Positions 47,382-58,942 of a stretch of 64,000 bases of DNA are shown here, piece by piece (the stretch's first letter is position 1; every line of letters starts with the position of its first letter). The stretch covers positions 20,506,979-20,570,978 of the forward strand of contig JACGWO010000011.1 in the NCBI GenBank assembly GCA_034509735.1, read 5' to 3'. The DNA comes from Sesamum alatum. Taxonomy: Eukaryota > Streptophyta > Magnoliopsida > Lamiales > Pedaliaceae. The notes beneath the pieces were generated by a model that made no database searches, was not told the origin of the DNA, and saw nothing but the letters and a program-made list of their open reading frames with translations. The translations under genes and the position numbers were made by a program.

Positions 47382-47673
47382 TACTACAAGAAAATTATAA
47401 CTTTTAACTTGGTTAATTGTCATGATTAATAATAAATAATCGTAGCAAATAATCATTAACACATCAAACAACAATTGTAATCGTGATTTTTACTAGAGGT
47501 GGCTAAAACATCTGTCATGGCTAAACCCATAGACAAATGTTTTTAACCGTGGCTTTTTAAATGTGAAAAATAATTTTTTACATCAATTTTATTTAATCGT
47601 GATTTATATAATTATTTATCACTATTTTTACCCATAACCATTAAAATTTGCCAATATTAATTTTTTTCCTAGC
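47382..47673. mobile_element. CACTA-derived MITE, copy 3
   Basis: Left ACTACAAGAAAATTATAAC, right TTTTTTTCCTAG. Shares GTCATG, GACAAATGTTTTTA and ATCGTG motifs with copies 2 and 4. Confidence 0.5.
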
Positions 47674-48701
47674 ATGAGATGCAATCAGCTTTCTTGATTC
47701 AAATCCAATCATATTTTATTTCATAAAATTTAAGAGGACATTTATAAACAAAAAAAATAAGGATTTCTTCATTACCTCAATTATCAAACACTATCTTCAT
47801 AATATTAAAAAATGCATATTTATTATATATTTGCACATATCAATTGATGTACTAAATTTCAAGGTTTAATACAATTTATCTACTTTATAATATTGTAAAT
47901 AAGTAATTATTCTCCTATGAAAAAAAAAATAGCACTTTACCTCTTCGATTTTTTGAAATGGAGCTATTTACCTCCTTATCTAGAGAGGTAAATTGTTTCA
48001 TTTTAAAAAACATAAGGAGATAAATTAATTCATTCTAACACAGCAAAAAGGTAAAGTTACTCTTTTATTTTTCAAAGGGATAATTTATTCATTTTGCAAT
48101 ATTACACAGTATTGTTTGCAACTTTCCCTAAATTTTAATCATGTCGGGTACGCTACATAATCGAACGTCACATATAATTGTCACGTCGACCTGTATTTTA
48201 ATTTAATTAATGATTAATTAACCAAAGTCAACCTTGTCTTTTACCACTAATTTTAATTTGAAATAAGAATAAATGATGGATCATATTAGAATCTAGAAAT
48301 CTAGATAAAATGTTCAACATTTCTAGAACGTCCTTTCAACTTCAAGAAAACCATAAATTCATGACAAGCAAATATCTATTTCATTTTCCTAAAATTAAAA
48401 CTATTTTCACAAAAATAATTACACAATATTACTAACTTAGAATTACTATTATAACAATAATTTTCAAATATATGAAGACTCATTTTTTTTTTAATAATAT
48501 CTCAAGTAAATATTCCTGTATAGTGATCCGAATAAAGAAACGTCTATTGCGTTGATTATCAAGCCAAATGCAAGCTAGCCCTCTTTTTAAGTACGGAAAA
48601 AAACTCTTTGTAAAAAATGGGGGGCATCGGATTCCCTAAACATTAAAACGAGCAATGCGTTCTTGATGACAGATAAAAGATCTTCTATCACACATTTGTA
48701 T
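47674..48701. other. AT-rich spacer, no gene seen
   Basis: Repeated CTCCTATGAAAAAAAA/GGAGATAAATT motifs around 47920-48070 suggest another decayed foldback. No coding evidence. Confidence 0.4.
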
Positions 48702-49079
48702 TGGGCAAAATATTTTTTTAGTCCCGTTAAATAAGGGGTTAGACTCGTTTTAGTACTATTATTTATCCAAATGTAGGTTTTTGGTCCCATTAAACTCAAA
48801 TTCAAGCTTATTTGGTCCCAACAACTCATTTGTCATGCTCTGCACATGACTTATTAGGATCAAATAAACCTGAATTTGGAACTTATATGGTTCAATAATT
48901 TTGAAAATTTCTAACAAACATAAACGGAGTTAATAAGGTCATGTACTCTGCACATGATTTATTGGAACCAAATAAACTTGAATTTGGGTTTATTGGGACC
49001 AAAACCTATACTTGAATAAATAATGGTACCAAAAACGAGTCTGACCTTGTTTAACGGGACTAAAAAAATATTTTGTCCC
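48702..49079. mobile_element. Foldback MITE with target duplication
   Basis: The ends TGGGCAAAATATTTTTTTAG and, in reverse complement, GGGACAAAATATTTTTTTAG continue as inverted arms (AGTCCCGTTAAA on both). Flanked by ATTTGTAT (48694-48701 and 49080-49087), an apparent 8-bp target duplication (or 7 bp, depending on whether the end A is counted). Inner arms share TCTGCACATGA. Confidence 0.65.
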
Positions 49080-49299
49080 ATTTGTATCATATCTATGCGT
49101 GTATTGTAAGTAGCCCATTCTTAATTTGTAAGTTAATTCATTTATATTTTTTAATTTTTAAAAAATACGTGTCAATCACTCATTGACGTGACACCAATAT
49201 GTGATATAAAAGCGTGATATGAGATTTAGACTGCCGATGCCGGGAGTTATGAGTTTTTCTTTTCTAAAGTTTATGGGTTGTATTCGTTATTTTTATATA

Positions 49300-49825
49300 G
49301 GGATAGTTACACCCCTGCCATAAGGTTTGGTGTAATTACACGTAGTCCTCTTGTAATTTAAAAAATTATATTTAGTACCCCTAAGGTTTGTTTCTGTATA
49401 ATAAATTGGTCCATCCACTAGTCAAATTCACCCGAATCTAATGATAATAACAAAAAAGTTGAACGAAAATAATGTAATTACACGCCAAACAAATCTTTCA
49501 CGATTTAATTACATTTATAATGGTTAAAATATACCTCCTGACATGCATTAACGTGTAAAGATATATAATGATAGTTTGGCCATAAAAAGATTTGTTTAAC
49601 CTAGCAGTATAGTTCATTAATAAGTTAATCGATAGTAAATATCGACTTTCATCAATTTTTTTTTTTTTTTTTTGCTAATATCAACAATTCGGTGAATTTT
49701 GATTAACGAATAGATTTTATTTGTTAGACAAAGTAAACTTCAGGTGTATTAAGATATAATTTTTCACCACATACAATCTACGTGTAATTACACTAAACCT
49801 CAGGAGAAGGGGTGTAATTATCCCT
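49300..49825. mobile_element. Foldback element (GTTACACCCC family), copy 1
   Basis: Left GGATAGTTACACCCCTGCC and GGTGTAATTACACG; right end CTCAGGAGAAGGGGTGTAAT. Internal GTTAACGAA/TTGATTAACG. A relative with similar inner text (TTTTGCTAATATCA, GTGAATTTTGA) is at 62573-63100. Confidence 0.5.
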
Positions 49826-49879
49826 TTTACTTATTTAGGGAGGTTTTGTATATACTACATTTTTGCGGGGCTAAAATGA

Positions 49880-50523
49880 AATTAACCCCTTATCAACATG
49901 TTTTCCGAAACTTGGACACCAACGTATAACCGTGAAAATTCCGTTAGGCAGACGCCGTTTTCGTTTCTCCATCCTCGCATGAATTTTCCACTCTCTTTCG
50001 TCTTTCGCCGTCAGCTGTCAGCTCCATGTTTGCTTCAACTCCGTCAGAAACCGTTGCCGCCTGTTTTCCTATGTTCAACCCTTATAAATATAAACAGAAT
50101 ATCTTATTAGAATCATACTGAACTTGTTCGTAAACTATCGATTTATTTATTTCAGTCCGAATCTTGATAGAAGTTTATATGAATTAGGATTTTGCTTCAT
50201 ATAAACTCATTATCTTATCGTTCTTGTTCAAACTTCCAAAGTTCGTAATCTACAGATCGAGAAAACTTAAGCGAGGCGCCAAGTTTTGAACTTCAATCAT
50301 CAGCAGTTGTTTCCCATACATATTACGTTTGGATCAGGTTACTTTCGGAGTGCAATTAAACCGATGGGGTCGTTGTCTGATGTAAGTGGTGGTGGTGCTG
50401 CACACACAGCCATGTCGGGTCGCGGCTTCGGCGGTGATGAGGCAAACGTGATCTGAAAAGTCGAAAGAAGGCTGAAATACTCAAAATTGGGGAATGGGTT
50501 TCCGAAGGTTGCGCCTGTGGAGA
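49880..50523 (+). promoter_or_regulatory. Upstream region of the phosphofructokinase locus
   Basis: More GC-rich and CT-rich than the spacer on its left. CTTATAAATATAAAC near 50081-50095 could be a TATA box. A frame at 50365 (MGSLSDVSGGG) ends at 50457 and does not join the kinase frame, so I place the start at 50524. Confidence 0.35.
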
Positions 50524-50616
50524 ATGGAGAGCGGTTCGAAGAGTAAAATTGTGACTTCTGCATTGGTTATGTTCTAGAGGAGTGCCACCTGTCTGACTAT
50601 ATTCCTGATCTTCCTG

Positions 50617-50663
<47 letters not shown>

Positions 50664-53600
50664 TTTAAGTATCGTTCTTTGTGAGTTTGTATTGTGTTTG
50701 AACTATGCGTAGGAAAGTTGTTTATGTTGCGTACTCTGTTTTCTCTGTTCTTTGATTCTTTATACGTTCATAACAACTTGCATTGTGCTTTGAAATTATG
50801 GATTCCCACAGCCTTTTATGATTAAACTAGCTTGATTATGTGTTTGGTATGTGTGTTTTTTGTGAACCGCGTTATCCTGTCACGGTATGTGGTTTCTATT
50901 GACCTTTCTTCTTGGTTTTACCTGTGACAGACTTATCCCAATCCGTTGCAAGACCATCCTGCATACGCAGCTGTTAGGTAGGTTACTTTAGTTCATGTCA
51001 GTTTTTCTGTATTTCTTACAGGATATTTGTGGTATGAAGATTTAGTGGTGAAGTGTCGACTAATGAGGATTGATTAATTCTTCTGGCAGGCAGTATTTTG
51101 TCGAAGTTGATGACACAGTTGCACAAAAGGTCAGTCTTTCCTAAGTTTCTCTCAATACCTTTTCTACTTATTCTTGGAAGAACTTTCATTCAGGGGAACT
51201 TGCATCGTTTGACGTAGTACAAATTTTTAGTTCTTAATATCTAAATGCTAAAGAGCAAACGGGCTCCGAGAAGGAGGTGCCCGAACTCCTTTGCTAGCAT
51301 GTACTGAATTGGAGTTACTGGGGACTGTCAGATGACTTATTTTTAATAAAGAAAAACGGTCGTCTGTTTGTAAAGCCCGGTTGTTTCTCTCTGATCCTGC
51401 AAACTGTATGGCTCAGTAAGCCATATGGATCATTATGGAAATTTGCATGCATGTGTGTCAGTTTTGTATCATAGAATTGAGTCTGATGTCGTTTTTTCGC
51501 CTATAGAGATTGTTTTTGTCAACAAGGATAGTCCAAGAGGAACTCATTTTCGACGTGTGCTGGTCTCGCCAAAGAGTAAGTAGACATTTCTAGTATGTGG
51601 TCTTTTTCTGAAATGGCCTTCATGTATTTGGAGTCTAAGACAAGTGCAATTTTTTCAGGTTTATTTCAAGTCTTGGCGATGTGTCGTGCTTGTAATTGTC
51701 ACATGTGGAGGCTTATGCCTGGTCTCAACACACAGTTATCAGGGAAATAGCATGCGGTTTACATCATATGTATGGCGTAAGAAATGTTCTCGGAATAAAT
51801 GTAAGTGAATGCATTATCATGTCTCTATGGTTACATCAAGCCAAGCATTTCGTTTTCTTGATAAAAGACAGAGCTAATACATTTAGCCTAATCTCTTTTC
51901 TCATGGAGACAAAGTCGTAATACCTTGTTTATAATTCAAAACTGGGAAACGATCTTTTGAACACTAAGTTTGCTGCAAGATTGCTTGATGAAGTCGCCCA
52001 AAAATGTTCAGAATAATGCAAACAGTAGAAATGTGAAGAGTTTACATTATAAGATCGGCTTTCCTGAATAAGTTATAGTTATAGTTTGTTGAATAAGTTT
52101 CTTGAGCTTTTTATAATTCATTGTGTATATTTGTTCTCTATATAAGTCCAGAGAAACATATGTGAATACCTGCTAATTGGCTACATAATCTTTGTAGGGA
52201 GGATATCGAGGCTTTTACTCTAAAAACACTGTCTCTTTAACACCAAACACTGTCAACGACATTCAAAGCGTGGTGGACGGTCCTAGGACGTCTCGAGGTG
52301 GCATAACACTAAAAAGATAGTCGACAGCATTCAGGACCGTAGAATCAATCAGGTACACCTAAATTTATATTGGGTATTACTGTCTATATGTGTGTGTCGG
52401 GATTCATAGGATCTAGACGATCAACTTGGTGCTAACTTTGCATTGTTCCCTGTCCTTCAGGTCTACATAATAGGAGGAGATGGGACTCAGAAAGGAGCAT
52501 CAGTAATCTTTGAGGTATTGTTTGGTTCAACTGAACATGTTTTTTCTCACTATCTACACAAATTTTACAGTGAAATGAATGTAAATTCATTAGTTCTCTA
52601 GTCTTCTTATTGAGGTAATCATGTCGAAAAATTTTATTACCATCCTGCAGGAGATCAGAAGACGCGGGCTTAAGGTTGCAGTTGTTGGAATTCCGAAAAC
52701 AATAGATAATGACATTCCGGTACTTACTCTTTGAGTACAACGACTGCAGACATCCGAATGAGATGTTGTTTACAGTTAATTCCTCCAAACTACGGAATAC
52801 TAACTAAACCGTCTTATTCTGACTTGTCTTCTGCTGCAGGTGATCGACAAGTCCTTTGGTTTCGATTCTGCTGTTGAGGAAGCCCAGAGTGCCATTAATG
52901 CAGCACATGTTGAAGCTACAAGCATCGACAATGGCATTGGTCTTGTCAAGTTAATGGGAAGATATAGCGGTACATTTCCATCATTTTTATGTTAGTTTGT
53001 CAAAATACATCACATATTTCTAACATGTGTTTTCAGAAGATTACATCGTAGATTGTTATGCTTATTACCAATCACTACTTGTTCATCAGACTGTGTGTGC
53101 TTTTCGTTTAATTATATTTGTTTACACCAAGTGTCATGTATGCTGCAGGCTTTATTGCTATGTATGCTACCATTGCAAGTCGAGATGTCGACTGCTGCCT
53201 TATTCCAGAGTCACCCTTCTATCTTGAAGGAGCTGGTGGACTTCTTGAATACGTAGAGAAGAGGTTAAAAGAAAACGGGCATATGGTGATTGTCATGGCT
53301 GAAGGTGCAGGGCAGGAGCTACTTTCCGACACTGCGCGGCCAGTAAATCAAGAAGATGCTTCGGGAAACAAACTTCTCGAAGACATTGGAATATGGATTG
53401 TACAAAAGATCAAGGTTGTCTTACTTTCATCTTTTCCTTTTTAGCATTGAGCCTAATGAAAATCATAATCTAGAGAAATGCTAAATGGTTGCATTTGTTT
53501 TGCAGGATTATTTCTCCAACAAAAGAAATATGCATGTCAATCTGAAATACATAGGTTTGTACTAAGCAAATTTTGTTCTTTTACGATTGATCAATGAAAG

Positions 53601-54112
53601 TGAAGCTAGAAATAATTTCTCAAACATGATTGATGTTTATGCTTTGTTTTTCTCACAGATCCAACATATATGATCCGGGCCATTCCTAGCAATGCGTCCG
53701 ACAATGTCTATTGCACGCTTCTTGCTCAAAGTGCTGTTCACGGAGCAATGGCCGGATACACAGGTTTCACCGTAGGACCTGTAAATGGGAGACATGCTTA
53801 TATACCCTTTCATGTGAGTAAATCCACCATTCAAAGCTTCCACTCTTCTCAAACTGTAAATATACTGAGTTTTGTGATTTTCTCTTGTTAATAATGAAAT
53901 TCAAACGGTGAACGCAGAGAATCACTGAGAAGCAGAACAAGGTTGTGATCACAGATAGAATGTGGGCAAGGCTTCTTTCGTCAACAAACCAGCCCAGTTT
54001 CTTGAATAAGAACGGCGTTATTCAAGCTACCAAGAACGAGAAACACCCGACAGAACTGTTGGATGATGGCTCTGCATACAGTTTAGTGATGAACAACAAT
54101 TTTATGTGCTAA
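50524..54112 (+). pseudogene. PFK: ATP-dependent 6-phosphofructokinase, 5' exons damaged
   Basis: Glycolytic kinase phosphorylating fructose 6-phosphate in cytosol or plastid. Exons: 50524-50615, 50931-50977, 51090-51129, 51509-51575, 51659-51800, 52198-52352, 52461-52514, 52651-52719, 52840-52969, 53149-53414, 53506-53554, 53659-53813, 53918-54112 (TAA 54110-54112). Exons 7-13 are open and carry the family signatures: IIGGDGTQKG (the ATP-type GGDGT), [11 protein letters not shown] (catalytic TIDND), LMGRYSG, PESPF and [14 protein letters not shown]. Exon 1 (MESGSKSKIVT) shifts frame before GYVLEE. Exons 4 and 5 contain small insertions and deletions around HFRR and GGLC. Exon 6 lacks single bases at four or five places after NDI and reaches a stop. 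Either a young pseudogene or local sequence error; exons 7-13 look under constraint until recently. Confidence 0.85.
50621..50659. repeat. (CT)n microsatellite in PFK intron 1
   Basis: About 19 CT units, five bases after the exon 1 splice donor. Confidence 0.9.
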
Positions 54113-54740
54113 ATGACTTTGCTGCGAGTAGTCTAAATTTATAGCCAACCATTGTTATAGTTCAGAGAAGGACTTCATAAAGGTTAATAAGATTCTTGAT
54201 ATAACACATTTTTTGTAATATCAATTCTTAATTCTTTTACCTCATATTGATTAAAGTTTAATGCTGTTCTTGAGAGCAGCTCCACAATTGTTGTTCCTTA
54301 AGCCTCTGGCAATCTTATCATATTTTAGAAGTGAATTTACATTACCATATAATAGGGGCAAATTTCAAAGTAGAATCACAATTCAAAACGTAATTGCAGC
54401 TTCTGCAGTGCAAGACTGAAGTTGTAGTTATATAGATTGGGTTTAATGGCCATTGCCATAATTACTAAGTATATATATGACACAATCAAATGTGTGTGCT
54501 TAATTAATTTTCAATTTAAAAAACTATTTATTATTAAAAAATAGATTTATTAGATAAATTATATATATATATATAAAGAAAAATGAGAAATTTTTGAAAA
54601 AACTGAGAGAATAAAAAAGGATGTGGAAGTTGAGAAGAGGGAGAAAAATAAAAATTAATACAATAATTACAAAAAATAAAAATTGACAGACCACCAAAAA
54701 ATGAACTACATAAAAGGTGTTAGGACTTAATAGACTCTCT
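54113..54740. other. 3' flank of PFK, no gene seen
   Basis: 54113-54230 is the 3' UTR region, part of which (GAGTAGTCTAAATTTATA and TTCATAAAGG) recurs after the second PFK fragment. The rest is AT-rich. Confidence 0.5.
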
Positions 54741-56337
54741 TGTCGCAGCGGAATATATCTTTTTCGCCCGTGATGCCTCTCAGGTTGCACTCAACCTTCG
54801 ACCGGCCTTCGTCCATTCGAGTCCTAACGGTTTCCCCGTCGTGTGTCTTCGACACTCGCAGCTCACCAGCGCGACATTCGAACGCATCCCTGTGCGGCAC
54901 CTTGTGCCCGGCACTCGCCTATCCGAAATGCCCATGTTCGCCGAGGGTCGCGGCCCGCACGCCTTGCGTGTCTTCATGTCCGGCCCCAACTAGCTAGCTC
55001 GCCATCACGTATCTCGCCCACAATCTCGGGTCCTTTCGATACATCTCGCAATGGCTCGGAGCATCCTCGCTCCGTCTCGGCACTATGGGCCATTCTTGCC
55101 CACAACGCCCTTCGCACGCTCAACGTTCACTCGGTGCATCACCGGCGCATGTCTTCACCATGCCCGTCTCGTATGCCTCGCCCGAATAGGACAACATCAC
55201 AAGTCCGTGGCCCAATCCGGATGCCAATATCTCGCATCAACCCCGCACGGCATGCCCGACATGCCTTCTTGCCTTTCGGCGTGGCTTCACATTTTGCCCA
55301 CATAGCGGCGTCGCCCCACGACCGCCTATCTTAGCCAACGGACCCCCGTGACTGGCTAGAACCCAATAGCGCATGTCACGAGTTAGCTCACGAGGTCTTG
55401 GAGTGCTTGCCTCGATTCCTCATTCGGCCTAGAGGTGTTGCCCCTGATTTCCCGCAGCCCGCGGGGCAACCTTGCGCGTCGCTTGGAACCTCTCGACCCT
55501 TTTCTTGCCCAACGTAGGCCATCCTGGCCCTACGCCGCCCGTCCGGTTCCCATACCTTTCGGGGACTTTAGCCCTCCCTTCGAGGTGCCTAAAGCCGGCC
55601 CTTGGAGGCCCCAACATGCCCCCAAGGGTTGCTCATTTAGTGCTTTGCTGCACGGGGGAGGCTGGCTGGAGCTCACCACTGCATGCCCCCCTTATAATAG
55701 GCTTAAAAACATTTTCCCTTATTCCAGCAGTAGACATTAAAGTGGCCGAGGAGCGCACCTTTTTGCTATCTCCCTCGTCCGACGTCCAAATCACGTCCCG
55801 CTTGAACCGTTGCGTAGCCTACGACGTCTACATCCCAAATCCACAGTTTCAGCCCCATCCGATCATCCATCGTCCGGGAATTGCCCACGCAATAATCTGA
55901 AACAGGCCTCTCGCCACTGCACTGGCAGGCTCCAAACATCGTCGCCGTTTCCTACTCAATCGGAACCTTCTAACTATGAAACTTGGTGGAGATGTTCCCA
56001 ACACTCCATGGAACACACCATTGAAACAGTTTTGCAAATCTCGAAAGATAAAGCACTCTGCTTCGCACTTCAATCTCCTGCTCGCGCACAGGAGGGCGCC
56101 CGGTAGTCGCCCTTATATTTCCGTGCCCAAACGTTCATGAAACGACTTCATACTTGGCGGATAGCATCCTCACACATCAAGGAAGTTCCCATATGAACAG
56201 TATTGCGATCCCCAATCGGTAAGAGTCTCTGCTCACTTGCCGTTTGTGCACCTGCGTGCCGGCCGGCATCCCCTTGCCGCCCGCACGTCCTCCGCAAGTC
56301 ACTGCCGACCGTCTTGGCTAAGGGGCGGCAGGTGACA
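54741..56337. repeat. GC-rich island, probable LTR or other repeat
   Basis: About 1.6 kb of clearly higher GC and CpG content than its surroundings, bounded by TGTCGCAGCGG and GGCAGGTGACA (TGTC...GACA ends). CCCCTTATAATAGGCTTAAA at 55688-55707 is TATA-box-like and suits an LTR promoter. Open frames of 60-163 codons occur in all directions without recognisable domains. No matching target duplication was found at these ends, and TGTTAGGAC at 54718 is another possible start, so its identity as a solo LTR is unproven. Confidence 0.4.
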
Positions 56338-56957
56338 TAGTAATTGTTCGGAAGGATTATTAGAAAATCTTTAAAATATATCTCTTCATTCACCCAAAAA
56401 TTCCATATATAAAACCAAATAATTGGTTTCTGGCTAAACAATTGACTTCTTATTAGATTAGAGGTTTCATTAGGTGATTTTTTTTAGTAGAAATTTTTGT
56501 TTAGATAGTTTAAATTGATAATCAATGATGATGATAATGATTTTGTTTTTCATGAACTAAAGTTTTGGAGAAAATTTTTTCTTTATTTAAAAACGTATAA
56601 GCTATTATCTTAAATTATGATAACAAACATCTATATAAGCTAGATAGACGGTTTTAGAAAGTATATCTTAAAAGCCAAAGAGGCCTTGCTTTGAGTGGTG
56701 AGGTTACAAGTTCGAATTCATGGACGTGGATATGTAGTTTACTTTTAATAGTAGTGCCTTGTTTGTTTGTTTACTTTGAATATGTTGGTTGATTTAAAAA
56801 CAAAATACAAAAACTTAATAACATGTTTATATAAATATAGGGGATTTGTTTTCTTCAGACTATTAACGAAAAATTTAAAAAATCTCAACCTTTTTTCTAT
56901 AAGTAATCACAAAAATATAATGAATATGTTGAGAAAAAAGACAAAGAATTATTAACT
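56338..56957. other. Spacer with weak SINE-like motif
   Basis: GAGTGGTGAGGTTACAAGTT followed by CGAATTC at about 56693-56720 resembles a Pol III B box (GGTTCGAATCC), possibly a SINE relic. No gene seen. Confidence 0.35.
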
Positions 56958-58000
56958 AGAGTAAACTGTAGACACCATCCGAATGTATGGGGTCATTTGC
57001 ACTTTGCCCCCAACCTTTTTTTTTTACACTTCCCCATCCAATCTTTTGATTTTGTTGCACTTTGCATTTTTTGGGGAATAATATTGGAATATTCTGTCCA
57101 CGTGTGTTCACACGCCTGAGAGCGATTTCAGGTTAGGTAATATAAGGTTATATGCAAATATGAAGTCATTTGCACTTTGCCCCCAACCTTCTAAATAAAA
57201 TTAAAATTAATTAAAAATAAGAAAAAAATCAAAAAATTCAATACCTGATTTGCAGATAAACAACTTCACGTTACAAGCCAAAATCAAACCAGAAAGCAAA
57301 TAATCTGCAACATCATGTGTGTAGTACCTAAAAAAAAAAACTTTAATTTTCAATTCACAAACAACAGACTCCAACAACACCACAAAATTAGTAAAACATA
57401 AGAAAGACATGGGGGAAAAAACAGATGATAAAACAACAAAAACTCACCAACCCATATAAAGAAATTGAACTCCAACAATTCAGACGAAAAAATCATGAAA
57501 CAGTGTAGCTTCACAACAGTACCAAATAAACTCCTCTGTATAAAAAGGGGAAAAATTAAACCCAAAAAGGAAAAAAAAATTGTGTATTTCTTTCGGTGCC
57601 ACCATCAATACAAATGTGTGTATTTCTGTCGGTGCTAACATTACATTTTGTCTTGTAATGTGAAGTTGTTTATCTGTAGATGAGGTATTGAATTTTCTGA
57701 AACTTTTCCTCCCTTTTCTGAAATTTTCCTCAATTTTTCCCTTTTTTTATAATATATTTTAATTTTTTATAAAAAGAAAGGCTGGGTGGCAAAGTGCAAC
57801 TGACCCCATACGTTAGGGGGTGTTTGTATCGTCCTCAGGCGCGTGAATACACGTGAACAGAATATTTCGTTATTATTCTCCGAAAAGTGCAAAGTGCAAT
57901 AAAATCAAAAGGTTGGACGGGAAAGTGTAAAGAAAAAGAAGTTGGGCGGCAGAGTGTAAATAATCCCATACATTGGGGGAGGGTGTTTGCATTTTACTCT
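56958..58000. mobile_element. Long foldback element, ~1.04 kb
   Basis: Left AGAGTAAACTGTAGACACC and GCACTTTGCCCCCAACCTT; right end GTGTTTGCATTTTACTCT with AAAGTGCAATAAAATCAAAA mirrored at 57040 (TTTTGATTTTGTTGCACTTT). An inner inverted pair is GATAAACAACTTCACGTTAC (57255) against GTGAAGTTGTTTATC (57661). Flanked by ATTAACT and ATTAATT, possibly a degraded target duplication. Confidence 0.65.
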
Positions 58001-58037
58001 ATTAATTAAAGAATTAACTACTAGATAAAGTTGTCAA

Positions 58038-58352
58038 CACTAGAAAAATAATTACTATTGCCTATATTTTATTGGCTAATTAATCACGGTTAAATAAATC
58101 AATGCAAAAACTCCACTTATCCACTATGAAAACTATTTTTGCCACGGCTATTAACCATGACAAATATTTTGCCATGTCTATGAGCCATGATCAATGTTTT
58201 ATCATAATTTTTAGCCATGACAAATGTATTAGACACACTTGTAAAAACCACGACCAACATCGTTGCGTGATTGTGGTCATTTGCTTTTACTAAGGCTATT
58301 TATTTTTAATCATGATAATTAATTATAGTTAAATGTTAACTTTTTTCTAGTG
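58038..58352. mobile_element. CACTA-derived MITE, copy 4 (best preserved)
   Basis: Ends CACTAGAAAAATAATTAC and GTTAACTTTTTTCTAGTG. Repeated ACCATGACAAAT/AGCCATGA motifs inside. No coding capacity, about 315 bp. Confidence 0.65.
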
Positions 58353-58536
58353 TAAGTATGTAAGAAAAAAATATTTTGAAGTAAATATAAGCGTCTATAA
58401 TTTTATGTGTACATATATAGTACATTTGTGTGAATATATATGCGCTGAGAATGAAGAAAAGCAAAAAATACAACCATATTAATTTTGAAAAATTAACATA
58501 AATTATATATGCACAGAAACAATAGGTATATTTTTA

Positions 58537-58942
58537 ACAAAGTAATGTAATTTACTCATGTATCAAAAGTATGAAATATTCTTAAAAAAATATTTATAAA
58601 AAAATGAATTTATCTCAATAACTAAAGGGTTTGCATATGATACTAATAAATATTATTGTTATTTAATGATTGAATTTTTTTTCTTTTTTTTTTGGAAAAA
58701 TAGGTTGGAGATCTAGAGCAAAGCCAGACTCCTATTGACTGTATGGTTATGTTTTCTGACTTGATAGAGAATATAACAATCTTAAAAAGTAGTTCACTTA
58801 AGAGAAATTTATTAAGATAAAGACTAAAATGTATCTTTGTTTAATTTATCCTCCACAAAATATTTAATTTGGTCAATGTAACCCAATCAATATACTAACA
58901 AATCAAACACAACTTTCATTAGATCAAATATTATGAGCAACT
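58537..58942 (+). repeat. ~400-bp direct repeat, copy A
   Basis: Matches 61438-61834 from TTTTTAACAAAGTAATGTAA to CATTAGATC...ATTATGAG with scattered differences. It ends exactly where similarity to the PFK gene begins. Confidence 0.8.

Noticed and set aside
54843..55900. Open frames of 84-163 codons in the GC-rich island
   Set aside because: GC-rich DNA has few stops in all phases. The frames overlap one another, have no start context and no recognisable domain.
56685..56725. tRNA gene
   Set aside because: Only a B-box-like GTTCGAATTC is present. No cloverleaf can be built around it.
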